64,000 nucleotides of DNA from contig NZ_CP040788.1 of assembly GCF_021922985.1 (NCBI RefSeq), positions 620,001 through 684,000 on the forward strand. The letters are read 5' to 3'. The notes beneath the pieces were generated by a model. That model was not told where the DNA came from and searched no databases. It was given only the letters and a program-made list of their open reading frames with translations. This document shows positions 51,311 through 60,214 of this stretch, piece after piece; the stretch's first letter is position 1; each line of letters starts with the position of its first letter. This DNA is from Clavibacter michiganensis subsp. tessellarius (GTDB taxonomy: Bacteria > Actinomycetota > Actinomycetes > Actinomycetales > Microbacteriaceae). Both the position numbers and the translations under genes were made by a program.

Positions 51311-52944
51311 CCGCCACCCTCGTCGCCCGGGGCCTCGCCGGAGGCCACGGGCACCGCACGCTGTTCTCCGGGCTCGACCTCACGGTCGCGCCCGGGGACG
51401 TCGTGGGCCTCGTCGGCGCGAACGGCGCCGGCAAGAGCACGCTGCTCCGGCTCCTCGCCGGCGTCGACGCGCCGCAGGACGGCCGCGTGCTGCTCTCGCC
51501 CGCCGACGCGTTCATCGGCTGGCTGCCGCAGGAGCACGAGCGGATCCCGGGGGAGACCGTGGCCGGCTACGTCGCCCGCCGCACGGGCTGCGCCGAGGCC
51601 TCGGCGGAGCTCGACCGCACGGCGGTGGCGCTCGGCGAGGGCCTGCCCGGCGCCGACGACGCGTACGGCACCGCGCTCGACCGCTGGATGGCGAGCGGCG
51701 CGGCCGACCTCGACGAGCGCCTCCCCGTCACGCTCGCGGAGCTCGGCCTCGACCTCGATCCCGCGCTCCCCACCGCGGGCCTCTCCGGCGGACAGGCGGC
51801 GCGCGTCGCCCTCGCCGCGCTCCTCCTCAGCCGCTTCGACGTCGTGCTCCTCGACGAGCCCACCAACGACCTCGACCTCGACGGTCTCGCGCGCCTGGAG
51901 ACCTTCGTGCGCGGCCTCCGCGGCGGCGTCGTGCTCGTCTCGCACGACCGCGAGTTCCTCGCGCGCTGCGTCACGACCGTCGTCGAGCTCGACCTCGCGC
52001 AGGACAGCGTGCGCGTCTACGACGGCGGCTACGACGCGTTCCTCGAGGAGCGCCAGGTCGCCCGCCGCCACGCGCGCGAGGCGTACGAGCAGTTCGCCGA
52101 CACCAAGGCCGACCTGGTCGCCCGCGCCCGCACGCAGCGCGAGTGGTCGTCGCAGGGCGTCCGCAACGCGATGCGGAAGGCGCCCGACAACGACAAGATC
52201 CGTCGCAAGGCCTCGGCCGAGTCGAGCGAGAAGCAGGGTCAGAAGGTCCGCCAGATGGAGAGCCGCATCGCGCGCCTCGAGGAGGTCGAGGAGCCGCGCA
52301 AGGAGTGGGAGCTCGCCTTCACCATCGGCTCCGCGCCCCGGTCGAGCGCCGTGGTCGCGACGCTCCGCGAGGCCGTCGTCACGCGCGGGTCCTTCACGCT
52401 CGGCCCCGTCTCGCTGCAGGTCGACGGCGGCGACCGGATCGGGATCACCGGCCCGAACGGCGCCGGCAAGTCCACGCTCCTCGGCCTGGTCCTCGGCCGC
52501 ATCGCGCCCGACGCCGGCGACGCGTCGCCCGGTCGCAGCGTGCAGGTGGGCGAGATCGACCAGGCCCGCCAGTCGCTGCGGGGCGAGCTGCCCCTCGCGG
52601 AGTCGTTCGCCGAGCAGGTGCCGGACATGTCGCCCGCCGAGGTCCGCACGCTGCTCGCGAAGTTCGGGCTGCGCGCCGACCACGTCACCCGGCCCGTCGA
52701 CGGCCTGTCGCCGGGCGAGCGCACGCGCGCGGGGCTCGCGCTCCTGCAGGCGCGCGGGGTCAACCTGCTCGTGCTCGACGAGCCGACGAACCACCTCGAC
52801 CTGCCCGCCATCGAGCAGCTCGAGCAGGCGCTCGACTCCTACGAGGGCACGCTCCTGCTGGTCACGCACGACCGGCGGATGCTCGACGCCGTGCGCCTCG
52901 ACCGGCACTGGCACGTGGACGCGGGCGTCGTCACCGAGTCCTGA
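51307..52944 (+). CDS. ABC-F family ATPase
   Basis: 545 residues, two nucleotide-binding domains and no membrane segment: Walker [10 protein letters not shown] (near 36) and GPNGAGKST (near 382), signatures LSGGQAARV and LSPGERTRA, Walker [11 protein letters not shown] and [10 protein letters not shown]. The linker (about 240-330) is long and basic. ABC-F proteins act on the ribosome (translation factors or antibiotic protection); which applies here is not decidable. GTG overlaps the gatB stop, so it is in the gat operon. Confidence 0.9.
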   Translation: MTATLVARGLAGGHGHRTLFSGLDLTVAPGDVVGLVGANGAGKSTLLRLLAGVDAPQDGRVLLSPADAFIGWLPQEHERIPGETVAGYVARRTGCAEASAELDRTAVALGEGLPGADDAYGTALDRWMASGAADLDERLPVTLAELGLDLDPALPTAGLSGGQAARVALAALLLSRFDVVLLDEPTNDLDLDGLARLETFVRGLRGGVVLVSHDREFLARCVTTVVELDLAQDSVRVYDGGYDAFLEERQVARRHAREAYEQFADTKADLVARARTQREWSSQGVRNAMRKAPDNDKIRRKASAESSEKQGQKVRQMESRIARLEEVEEPRKEWELAFTIGSAPRSSAVVATLREAVVTRGSFTLGPVSLQVDGGDRIGITGPNGAGKSTLLGLVLGRIAPDAGDASPGRSVQVGEIDQARQSLRGELPLAESFAEQVPDMSPAEVRTLLAKFGLRADHVTRPVDGLSPGERTRAGLALLQARGVNLLVLDEPTNHLDLPAIEQLEQALDSYEGTLLLVTHDRRMLDAVRLDRHWHVDAGVVTES

Positions 52945-53012
52945 CCCGTCGGCCGGGCCGACCCGTCGGCCGGGCCGATGCGTCGGCAGGGCCGACCCGT
53001 CGGGCGCGGCCG
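52945..53012. repeat. 17-bp tandem repeat, four copies, in a convergent gap
   Basis: CCCGTCGGCCGGGCCGA at 52945-52961 is repeated exactly at 52962-52978, then with changes at 52979-52995 and 52996-53012. It starts on the base after the ABC-F stop and lies before the stop of the minus-strand lipoprotein. Confidence 0.8.
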
Positions 53013-53040
53013 GCCGTCGGCACCGCCGGCCACGTCCGCC

Positions 53041-54690
53041 CTACTGGTAGGTGACCAGGTCGGGCACGGGCGACACGTCCCGCATCGTCTGCTCGGGCGT
53101 GAGCATCGGCTCGTCCTCGTCGATGAAGTCCTTCCAGCCCCAGCGCACCCCGGCGGGCGCGTCGGCGTGCAGGGCGCGCCAGGTGGCCTGCTTGTCGGGC
53201 TGGCCGCCCTGGCCGTCGGCGTGGATGAGCATGGCGAGCTCCGGGTGGGACGTGTCGAGCGACGCCCGGTCGGTGATCATGCTCAGCCGGAACTGGTGCA
53301 GCACGAGCATCTTCTGCGGCAGGCCGCGGTCGCGCACGAGCCCGGCCAGCCAGTCGGTGGTCGCGTCCACCTCGGCGGCGGAGACGCTGCCGATCTGCTT
53401 CAGCGGCACCTGGTCCGGGCCGAGCCGCCACTCGGGGTCGAGCGCGAGGCCGACGCCGGGCTGCGCGAGCACGGACTCGTAGCGCTTGGCCTGGGTGAGG
53501 AAGTCGGTGCGGCCGGGCTGCAGGTCGATCACCACGTAGACGCCGGCCTCGCGCGCCGCGTCCAGCCACGGCTGCAGCGTCTCGACCGGGACCTCGGAGG
53601 AGTAGTCGCCGTCCGGTCCCGCGGACCCCGCCGCGACGGTGGCGATGAGCTCGAACATGGGGATCACGGGCTCGTCGGAGAGGGGCTGGTACTCGGCGGC
53701 CTGGGCCTTCGCGCGCGTCACGGCGTCGGCCGGGCCCTGCTCGCCGAGGACCCCGAGCGCGCCCGTGCCGGCCGCCCCGTACAGCGCGACGTACCGCTTG
53801 TCCGGGAAGACGAGCTGGCCGCCGCCCGGCAGCTGGTCGCCCGTGGCGGCGGTGCGGATCCGGCCCTCGAGCGACGCGTCGTCGGCGTACGCGGCGCCGA
53901 TCGCGAGCGTGTGCGCGGCCTGGGCGTCGTGCAGGGCGGTGATCGCGTCGGCGGAGGAGCGCGGATCCGGCGAGGCCGCGGGCAGCACCGTGACGCCGAC
54001 CCCGGCTGCGCGGGCCGTGGCGACGGCGGCGAGCGAGGACGCGGCGTCGGTCGCGAGGGCGTGCGCGCCGTCGAGGGCGGCGGCGGGTGCCGTGCGGGGG
54101 AGGCCGGCGTCGGGATCCGCGGAGGAGGCGGGCTCGCCGTCCCCGTCGGCGGGGGCCGTGAGGGCGGCCGCCTGCGCGACCGCGGCGGCCGGGTCGTCCC
54201 CGGCGGGAGCGGCCTCGGCGGCGGCCCCGGTGAGGCGCGCGACGTCCGCGGCGTGATCCGCCCGTACGACGGTGGTGGACTCCGGCAGGCCCTCGGTGGC
54301 GGCCTCGCCGACGCCGCCCACGGCGAGCACGTCGGCGGATCCGAGGCGCTCGATCTCGGGCACCGCGCCCGCGCCGTCCACGAGGAGCGGGGCGCCCAGG
54401 GCGACGGCCGCCTCGGCGCCGAGCGCCTGCGCGGCCACGTCGCCGGCCGGCGCCAGCACGGCCACGGGCGCGGAGCGGAAGAGGCTGCCGCTCATCGCGA
54501 CCGACGCGCCGGAGTCGTCGGCGTCGCCGACCACCGTGAGGGCGGCGTCCGGGGTCGCCGTCACCGGGCGCTGCACCTCGGGCGGATCGGCCTCGGACGT
54601 GCAGGCGCCGAGGCCGGCGACGACGCCCGCGACGGCGAGGAGGGAGACGGAGGTGCGGAGGGACCGGGGGATTCGGATCGGGGACGGCAC
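53041..54690 (-). CDS. Large lipoprotein, function unknown
   Basis: 549 residues. Lipoprotein signal (IRIPRSLRTSVSLLAVAGVVAGLGAC, Cys near 30). Residues about 50-300 are Ala/Asp-rich with repeated SADVLAVGGVGEAATEG-type beta-alpha units, reminiscent of cell-wall-binding repeat domains. Residues about 370-549 look like a TIM-barrel glycoside-hydrolase-type domain (GVYVVIDLQPGRTDFLTQAK, GLALDPEWRLGPDQ, LVLHQFRLSMITD, VRWGWKDFIDED). Putative Asp/Glu acids sit in strand ends, but no assignable catalytic pair. GTG 54690 is fixed by the TACCGT box. Confidence 0.72.
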   Translation of the reverse strand: MPSPIRIPRSLRTSVSLLAVAGVVAGLGACTSEADPPEVQRPVTATPDAALTVVGDADDSGASVAMSGSLFRSAPVAVLAPAGDVAAQALGAEAAVALGAPLLVDGAGAVPEIERLGSADVLAVGGVGEAATEGLPESTTVVRADHAADVARLTGAAAEAAPAGDDPAAAVAQAAALTAPADGDGEPASSADPDAGLPRTAPAAALDGAHALATDAASSLAAVATARAAGVGVTVLPAASPDPRSSADAITALHDAQAAHTLAIGAAYADDASLEGRIRTAATGDQLPGGGQLVFPDKRYVALYGAAGTGALGVLGEQGPADAVTRAKAQAAEYQPLSDEPVIPMFELIATVAAGSAGPDGDYSSEVPVETLQPWLDAAREAGVYVVIDLQPGRTDFLTQAKRYESVLAQPGVGLALDPEWRLGPDQVPLKQIGSVSAAEVDATTDWLAGLVRDRGLPQKMLVLHQFRLSMITDRASLDTSHPELAMLIHADGQGGQPDKQATWRALHADAPAGVRWGWKDFIDEDEPMLTPEQTMRDVSPVPDLVTYQ

Positions 54691-54823
54691 CCGTCCACGG
54701 TACGGGACGCCCCCGCGGCGCGCCCCCGCCCCGGGTGCCCGGGCGCGTCCCGCCAGCCGCCCGGGGGCGCCGCCGCCCGCCCGCGGACCCCGGCCACATG
54801 GCGGCCGGTACCGTGGACGGGTG
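54688..54823. promoter_or_regulatory. 16-bp inverted repeat carrying two identical divergent leaderless promoters
   Basis: GTACCGTGGACGGGTG occurs at 54808-54823 and, inverted, at 54688-54703. Each holds a TACCGT box, six bases and a GTG start codon: GTG 54821 (plus) and GTG 54690 (minus). The 104-base centre is GC-rich with no other feature. Confidence 0.65.
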
Positions 54824-55534
54824 ACCGCTCTCCTGCCGCCGACCCTCCTGCCGACGACGACGATGTCCGGGATCCGCCCCGCCGCGACGGGGGAGGACCC
54901 GCTCCAGGGCCTCGACGGGCTCGTGGGCGCCGCCGCCCGCGTCATCGAGGCGCTCGGCGAGGTCGGCGTCGGCGCGATGACCTTCGTCGAGACGGTGTTC
55001 CCGCCCATCCCGAGCGAGGTCGTGCTCCCGCTCGCGGGCTTCGTGGCCGCGACGGGGCGGATGAACATCGTCCTGGTGATCATCGCCAGCACCCTGGGCG
55101 CGTACCTCGGCGCCCTCCTGCTCTACGCGCTGGGCCGGAAGGCGGGCGAGGAGCGCACCATCCGCGTCCTCTCGAGGCTGCCGCTCGTGGAGCGCCACGA
55201 CTTCGAGGTCGCCGCCGCCTGGTTCCACCGGCACGGGCGCTCGGCGGTGTTCTTCGGGCGGCTCGTGCCCGGGGTCCGCAGCCTCATCTCGCTCCCCGCG
55301 GGCGCGGCGGGCATGCACCTCGGCACGTTCAGCTTCTACACGATCGCCGGCAGCGGGCTCTGGAACGGGGCGCTCATCGGCCTCGGCGCCGCGCTCGGCA
55401 GCCAGTACGAGCTGATCGACCGGTACGCGCAGTACCTCGACTACGCCGTGTACGCGGTGCTCGGGATCCTGCTGCTCCTCCTCGTCGGGCGCGCCGTCCG
55501 CCGTCGCGTGCAGGGCGGCCGCGGGGAGCGCTGA
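54821..55534 (+). CDS. DedA family membrane protein
   Basis: 237 residues. DedA/SNARE-associated domain: ETVFPPIPSEVVLPLAGFVA near 60 (with the Glu and Pro motif), RHGRSAVFFGRLVPGVRSLISLPAG-type motif (FFGRxxPGxRS) near 140, and four or five membrane helices. DedA proteins are lipid-scramblase-like and affect membrane potential. The first 40 residues are Leu/Pro-rich and less conserved. GTG 54821 set by the leaderless promoter. Divergent from the 549-residue lipoprotein. Confidence 0.9.
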   Translation: MTALLPPTLLPTTTMSGIRPAATGEDPLQGLDGLVGAAARVIEALGEVGVGAMTFVETVFPPIPSEVVLPLAGFVAATGRMNIVLVIIASTLGAYLGALLLYALGRKAGEERTIRVLSRLPLVERHDFEVAAAWFHRHGRSAVFFGRLVPGVRSLISLPAGAAGMHLGTFSFYTIAGSGLWNGALIGLGAALGSQYELIDRYAQYLDYAVYAVLGILLLLLVGRAVRRRVQGGRGER

Positions 55535-55578
55535 CCCGATCCCCACGTGCCTCCCACGGGTCTCCCCGGCGGGAGGAA

Positions 55579-55584
55579 TACGGT
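55579..55584 (+). promoter_or_regulatory. -10 box TACGGT
   Basis: Gives the 55645 gene a leader of about 55 bases. Confidence 0.4.
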
Positions 55585-55644
55585 GGCGGCGGCTGATGCG
55601 GTCGGCGACCCGCGCCGATCCGGCCCTCTGCGAGAGGCACCACC

Positions 55645-56361
55645 ATGGGATTCCTGGACAGGCTCCTGGGCCGCGACGAGCAGCCCGACGACCGGCGCGG
55701 ACCCGCGTCAGCCCCGCGTGAGCGCAGCGCCGACGAGGTCGCGGTCGAGCGCTACCGCTACCTCCTCCGCACGGCGCCGCCCGAGCGCATCGAGGAGGTG
55801 CACCTCGAGGCGTTCCGGAAGCTGACCCCGGAGCAGCGCGAGATCCTCTTCCGCCAGCTCAGCTCGGACGCCGCCGAGGGCGACGCGCCCACGGACGACC
55901 GTCCCGAGTCGCTCGCGCGCTCGGCGACCCGCTCGGAGATGCGCGCGCCGGGCACGCTCGAGCGCACGCTGGGTCCGCGCGGCGGGCTCGCCGGGGGAGG
56001 CGGCGCGGGCATGGGCATGGGCGGCATGATCGCCGGATCGATGCTCGGCACCATCGCCGGCGTCGTGGTCGGCTCGGCCATCGCCCAGGCGCTGATCCCG
56101 GACGCGGTCGGACACGACCAGGCGGGGCCCGACGGAGCCGACGGGGCGGGCGACGCCGGTGCCGCGGACGGGAGCGGCGACGCGGGATCAGCGGACGCCG
56201 GGGCGACCGACGCCGGCGCGCCCGACGCGGGTGCCGGTGACGCGGGTGCCGGTGACGCGGGTGCCGGCGACTTCGGCAGCGGCGACTTCGGGGGCGGGGA
56301 CTTCGGCGGGGGCGGCGACTTCGGCGGCGGTGCCGACTTCGGCGGGGGCGACTTCTTCTAG
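55645..56361 (+). CDS. Gly/Asp-rich protein with one membrane segment, function unknown
   Basis: 238 residues. N-terminal MGFLDRLLGRDEQ amphipathic start, then an acidic/basic helical part with RYRYLLRTAPPERIEEVHLEAFRKLTPEQREIL (about 36-70), a Gly/Met-rich hydrophobic segment (about 120-150, GGMIAGSMLGTIAGVVVGSAI), and a 90-residue tail of Asp-Ala-Gly and Gly-Asp-Phe-Gly repeats ending in FF. Similar N-terminal halves recur in actinobacteria but without a known function. The tail is encoded by imperfect short repeats. Confidence 0.7.
   Translation: MGFLDRLLGRDEQPDDRRGPASAPRERSADEVAVERYRYLLRTAPPERIEEVHLEAFRKLTPEQREILFRQLSSDAAEGDAPTDDRPESLARSATRSEMRAPGTLERTLGPRGGLAGGGGAGMGMGGMIAGSMLGTIAGVVVGSAIAQALIPDAVGHDQAGPDGADGAGDAGAADGSGDAGSADAGATDAGAPDAGAGDAGAGDAGAGDFGSGDFGGGDFGGGGDFGGGADFGGGDFF
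56204..56358 (+). repeat. Short in-frame repeats encoding Ala-Gly-Asp and Gly-Asp-Phe units
   Basis: GGTGCCGGTGACGCG units (56231 onward) pass into GGCGACTTCGGCGGG units. Confidence 0.7.
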
Positions 56362-56418
56362 CGACGCGACGGGAGGCGAGGCGGCGCGCTCGGAGACGCT
56401 CCCCGGAGCCGGCCGGTC

Positions 56419-56443
56419 GCGACGCGACGAACGCGCGCGTCGC
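56419..56443. terminator. Weak 8-bp hairpin between convergent genes
   Basis: GCGACGCG (56419-56426) pairs with CGCGTCGC (56436-56443). It precedes the AMP-ligase stop on the other strand. Confidence 0.4.
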
Positions 56444-56448
56444 CCGGA

Positions 56449-58137
56449 CTAGCCCCGCGCCACGATCCCCTCGCGCACCTCCCGGCGCAGCACCTTCCCC
56501 AGCAGGCTGGTGGGCAGCTCGTCGAGCACGACGATCCGCCGCGGCACCTTGTACGGCGTCAGGTGCCCGCGGAGCTCGGCGCGGGCGGCCTGCTCGTCGA
56601 GCGTCGCGCCCTCCTCGAGCACGACGGCCGCGACGACCTCCTCGTCGCCGCCGTCGCGGGGGATCCCGACGACGGCCGCGTCCCGCACCCCGGCGAGCTC
56701 GCGCACGGCGTCCTCCACCTCGGACGGCGAGACGTTGAAGCCGCCGGTGATGATGAGCTCCTTGATCCGGTCGGCGATGCGGACGAAGCCGTCCCCGTCG
56801 ATCGTCACCACGTCGCCCGTGCGGAACCAGCCGCCCTCGAGCAGCACGGACGCCGTCTCCTCCTGCCGGCCGTGGTACCCCCGGAACACCTGGGGGCCCC
56901 GCACGAGCAGCTCGCCGGCCTCGCCCGCGGGCCGGTCGACCGACGGGTCGTCCGGATCCACGACGCGCACCTCGGTGTTCGGCAGCGGCAGCCCGACGGT
57001 CCCGGCGCGACGCGTGTCGCCGACGGGGTTCGCCATCAGCACGGGGGAGCACTCCGACAGGCCGTAGCCCTCGACGAGCCAGCCGCCCGTCTGCTCCTCC
57101 CACGGCACGACGACGGACTCGGGCAGCGCCATCGCGCCCGAGATCGAGATCGAGATGCCCGCGAGCGGCACCCCGGCGTCCTCGGCGGCCTGGCGGAGCT
57201 TCGCGTAGATGGGCGGCACGGCGGGGAGGAACGTCGGCGGGTGGCGGCGGATCGCCTGCAGCACGAGGTCGGGCTCGAAGCGCGGGAAGAGCACGAGGCG
57301 GGATCCCATGCTCATCGCGAAGGTCAGGCAGAGCGTGAGGCCGTACGCGTGGAACATCGGCAGCACGGCGTAGACGACGCTCGTGCCGCGCGGCACCGTG
57401 GGCACCCACGCACGCGACTGCGCGGCGTTCGCGCTGAGGTTGAGGTGCGTGAGCTCGGCGCCCTTGGGCGCACCGGTCGTGCCGCTCGTGTACTGGATGA
57501 CCGCGAGGTCGTCGGCGGCGGGCCGCGGGTGGTCGACGGGCAGGGGCGCGGCGGCGGCGATGCGCTCCCACGGCGTCGTGCCGCTCACCTTCGCGGCGAT
57601 GGCGGCGCGCGCGGCGCGGGCCTTCGGGACGGGCAGGCGGAGGAGCAGCCGCGTGCGCCGCGGCATGGCGCGCGTCACGTCGACGGAGACGATCCGCTCG
57701 GGCCGCACGCCGTCCGGCAGCGCCTGGATCGTCGCGACCGACCTGTCCCAGGCGATGACCGTGCGCGCGCGGTGGTCCTCGAACTGGTGCTGGAGCTCGC
57801 GCGGCGTGTAGAGCGGGTTGTGCTCCACCACCACGGCGCCGAGGCGGAGCACGGCGTAGAACGCGACCACGTGCTGCGGGCAGTTCGGCAGCACGATCGC
57901 GACGGGGTCGCCCGCCCGCACGCCCTGGTCGTGCAGGCCCTGGGCCGCCCGCGCGATGAGGTCGCCGAGCTGGGCGTAGCTCGTCTCGGCGCCGAGGAAG
58001 TCGAGCGCCGTGCCGCCGGGGAAGCGGAGCACCGACTGGTCCACGATGTCGACGAGCGACCCCTGCGGCAGGTCGATCTCGTGCGGGACGTCGGGCGCGT
58101 AGCTGGCCAGCCAGGGCCGGTCGGTGGGGGTGCTCAC
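56449..58137 (-). CDS. Long-chain fatty-acid-CoA ligase family (AMP-binding)
   Basis: 562 residues. ANL-superfamily motifs: P-loop YTSGTTGAPKGAELTH (near 190), YGLSECSPV, FRTGDVVTIDGDGF and the C-terminal Lys region LLGKVLRRE. It activates a carboxylic acid as acyl-AMP then acyl-CoA; chain length unknown. Its closest relative here is the 61308 gene of exactly equal length. GTG 58137 is fixed by a TAGGGT box seven bases away. Confidence 0.9.
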   Translation of the reverse strand: MSTPTDRPWLASYAPDVPHEIDLPQGSLVDIVDQSVLRFPGGTALDFLGAETSYAQLGDLIARAAQGLHDQGVRAGDPVAIVLPNCPQHVVAFYAVLRLGAVVVEHNPLYTPRELQHQFEDHRARTVIAWDRSVATIQALPDGVRPERIVSVDVTRAMPRRTRLLLRLPVPKARAARAAIAAKVSGTTPWERIAAAAPLPVDHPRPAADDLAVIQYTSGTTGAPKGAELTHLNLSANAAQSRAWVPTVPRGTSVVYAVLPMFHAYGLTLCLTFAMSMGSRLVLFPRFEPDLVLQAIRRHPPTFLPAVPPIYAKLRQAAEDAGVPLAGISISISGAMALPESVVVPWEEQTGGWLVEGYGLSECSPVLMANPVGDTRRAGTVGLPLPNTEVRVVDPDDPSVDRPAGEAGELLVRGPQVFRGYHGRQEETASVLLEGGWFRTGDVVTIDGDGFVRIADRIKELIITGGFNVSPSEVEDAVRELAGVRDAAVVGIPRDGGDEEVVAAVVLEEGATLDEQAARAELRGHLTPYKVPRRIVVLDELPTSLLGKVLRREVREGIVARG

Positions 58138-58144
58138 GCGTCCC

Positions 58145-58150
58145 ACCCTA
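58145..58150 (-). promoter_or_regulatory. -10 box TAGGGT, leaderless promoter
   Basis: TAGGGT ends seven bases before GTG 58137. Confidence 0.55.
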
Positions 58151-58234
58151 GGCCGCGGGGCTCGCGCGGCCCGCGACGTTCCCGGGGTCGGGAGGGTGGC
58201 GCCGCGGTGCGTCGGCGGCGCGGCGGTCACGGGG

Positions 58235-58681
58235 TCACCGGCGCCCGGCGTGCCGCCCCTCGGCGAGGTAGGCGAGGCGGCGGAGCGTCTCCACGTTGCG
58301 GGCGTGCAGCATCAGGTCCATGAGCGGCGCGGGGACGAGGCGGCCGGGTCCGCGCACGGCCTCCTCGGTCATGCGCACCTCGCAGCCGTCCGGCAGCGTG
58401 CGCACCTCGATCGTGACGCGGGCCTCGCCGATCGGCCAGCCCTTCGGCTGCATGACCATCCGGCGCGGGGCGTCCCACTCGAGGATCGTGGTGGCGTCGT
58501 CGATGAGGACGGGCCAGGAGCCGAAGGAGTGGTGCAGCTTCGCGCCGACGGCCGGCCAGGCGTCGTCGACCGCGCGCATCCGCGAGGCGCCGACGACCCA
58601 CGCGGGGAAGAGCCAGCCGTCGGACACCACCTCGGCGACGTCGGCGGGCGAGCACTGCATGCGGCGGCGGGTGACGGACAT
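58235..58681 (-). CDS. SRPBCC (START/Bet v1-like) family protein
   Basis: 148 residues. Single SRPBCC lipid-cavity fold: VSDGWLFPAWVVGASRM near 20, IEVRTLPDGCEVRMTEEAV near 90, and a C-terminal long helix (LMLHARNVETLRRLAYLAE). Typically binds a hydrophobic ligand. No catalytic motif. It sits between the acyl-CoA ligase and the FAD oxidoreductase, suggesting lipid or carotenoid-like metabolism. Confidence 0.8.
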   Translation of the reverse strand: MSVTRRRMQCSPADVAEVVSDGWLFPAWVVGASRMRAVDDAWPAVGAKLHHSFGSWPVLIDDATTILEWDAPRRMVMQPKGWPIGEARVTIEVRTLPDGCEVRMTEEAVRGPGRLVPAPLMDLMLHARNVETLRRLAYLAEGRHAGRR

Positions 58682-58687
58682 GGATCC

Positions 58688-58693
58688 AGTCTG
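58688..58693 (-). promoter_or_regulatory. -10 box CAGACT
   Basis: A less perfect hexamer, but it ends six bases before ATG 58681, as elsewhere. Confidence 0.35.
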
Positions 58694-58753
58694 CCCCGCG
58701 CGCTCAGGCTCCGGTAACCACGGCCGGGGGCTCGACGCCCGCGAGCCGCCCTG

Positions 58754-60202
58754 CTACAGCGACAGGTCCGGCCCGCGCTCGATCCCGAACTCGTGACGCA
58801 GCGCGCTCCGAGCGGCCTGGTACCCGGCCATGCCGTGCACGCCCGGGCCGGGCGTGGCGGAGCTCGACGCGAGGTAGACGCCCGCGGCCGGGGTGCGCCA
58901 CGGATCCGGCGAGAGCACCGGCCGCGCCAGCAGCTGCCAGACGCTCGCGGCACCCGCGGCGATGTCGCCGCCGATGTAGTTGGGGTCGTGCTCCTCCATG
59001 CCGACGGCGTCGATGCTCGAGGAGGCGAGGATCAGGTCGCGGAAGCCCGGGGCGAAGCGCTCGATCTGCCGGGTGATGGCCTCGGTCTGGTCGACCGTGG
59101 ATCCCGCGGGTACGTGCGTGTACGCCCAGAGCACGTGCTTGCCCTCGGGGGCGCGGCCGGGGTCGTCGATCGAGGGCTGCGCGACGAGCACGTACGGGTC
59201 GTCGCTGTGCCGTCCCGCGGCCACATCGCGCTCGGCGCGCTGGATCTCGGCGCGCGTGCCGCCGACGTGCAGCGTGCCCGCGCGGCGCAGCTCGGGATCC
59301 GTCCACGGCACCGGGCCGGAGAGCGCGAAGTCGACCTTGGAGGCCGCGTTGCCGTAGCGGAAGCGGCGGAGGGCGCGGAGGTAGCGCGCGGGCAGGCGGT
59401 CGCTCGCGATGCGCGAGAGGGCCCGGGCGCTGGTGTCGAGCAGCACGGCGCGGGCGGCGGGCAGCTCGCGGAGCGTGCGCACCTCGGATCCCGTGACGAC
59501 CTCGCCTCCGTGGGCACGGAGGTCGTCCACCATCGCGTCGACGATCGACTGGCTGCCGCCGATCGGCACCGGCCAGCCGCGGGCGTGGGCGTAGGCGCCG
59601 AGGGAGAGCGCGGCGGCGGCCGTCGAGACGCTCGGCATGGTCTGGATCGCGTGGGCCGCGACGCCCGTGAACATCGCGGGCGCGACGTCGCCGCGGAAGC
59701 GCGCGTTCCAGGCGGGCGAGCCCTGCTCGAGCGCGCGGAGGCCGAGGCGGATGGCGGTCGGCGGATGCCGCGGCACCTGGAGGAGCGGGCCGTTCGTGAA
59801 CTGGGCGACGCGGTCCGCGGTCTCCGCGAGCGGCCCCATGAGCTGCCGCCACGCGCGCCCGTCGACGCCGAGCGCGTCGGCCGTGCGGTCGATGTCGCGG
59901 TAGGCGATGCCCGAGACGCCGCCGTCGAGCGGGTGCCCGTAGGAGATCTCCGGCACGACGAGGTCGATGCGCCGGTCGAGCTGGAACGCCCGGAAGAACC
60001 CCGACGCGAGGGCCATGGGGTGCACGGCGGAGCAGATGTCGTGGTGGAAGCCGGGGAGCGTGAGCTCCGCCGTGCGGCTCCCGCCGCCGATCGTGTCGGC
60101 CCGCTCGTGCACCTCGACCCGGAGGCCCGCCCGGGCCATCGTCACGGCCGCGGCCAGCCCGTTCGGCCCCGAGCCGACCACGATCGCGTCGATGTCACCC
60201 AT
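58754..60202 (-). CDS. Phytoene-desaturase-like NAD(P)/FAD oxidoreductase
   Basis: 482 residues. N-terminal dinucleotide site VVGSGPNGLAAAV (8-20), the FAD Glu in VEVHERADTIGG, and the C-terminal CrtI/amine-oxidase-like motif region (GVYLASSSATPGPGVHGM). This is the PYROXD2/phytoene-dehydrogenase-related group rather than a proven carotenoid desaturase; no crtB is in the window. ATG 60202 lies six bases after TAGCCT, whose TAG is the stop of the upstream SDR gene. Confidence 0.82.
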   Translation of the reverse strand: MGDIDAIVVGSGPNGLAAAVTMARAGLRVEVHERADTIGGGSRTAELTLPGFHHDICSAVHPMALASGFFRAFQLDRRIDLVVPEISYGHPLDGGVSGIAYRDIDRTADALGVDGRAWRQLMGPLAETADRVAQFTNGPLLQVPRHPPTAIRLGLRALEQGSPAWNARFRGDVAPAMFTGVAAHAIQTMPSVSTAAAALSLGAYAHARGWPVPIGGSQSIVDAMVDDLRAHGGEVVTGSEVRTLRELPAARAVLLDTSARALSRIASDRLPARYLRALRRFRYGNAASKVDFALSGPVPWTDPELRRAGTLHVGGTRAEIQRAERDVAAGRHSDDPYVLVAQPSIDDPGRAPEGKHVLWAYTHVPAGSTVDQTEAITRQIERFAPGFRDLILASSSIDAVGMEEHDPNYIGGDIAAGAASVWQLLARPVLSPDPWRTPAAGVYLASSSATPGPGVHGMAGYQAARSALRHEFGIERGPDLSL

Positions 60203-60208
60203 GCGTCG

Positions 60209-60214
60209 AGGCTA
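60209..60214 (-). promoter_or_regulatory. -10 box TAGCCT overlapping the SDR stop codon
   Basis: TAGCCT ends six bases before ATG 60202; its TAG (60212-60214) is also the stop of the SDR gene upstream. Confidence 0.55.

Noticed and set aside
58754..60202. Carotenoid biosynthesis cluster
   Set aside because: The oxidoreductase resembles CrtI only broadly, and crtB, crtE or lycopene elongase genes are absent here.
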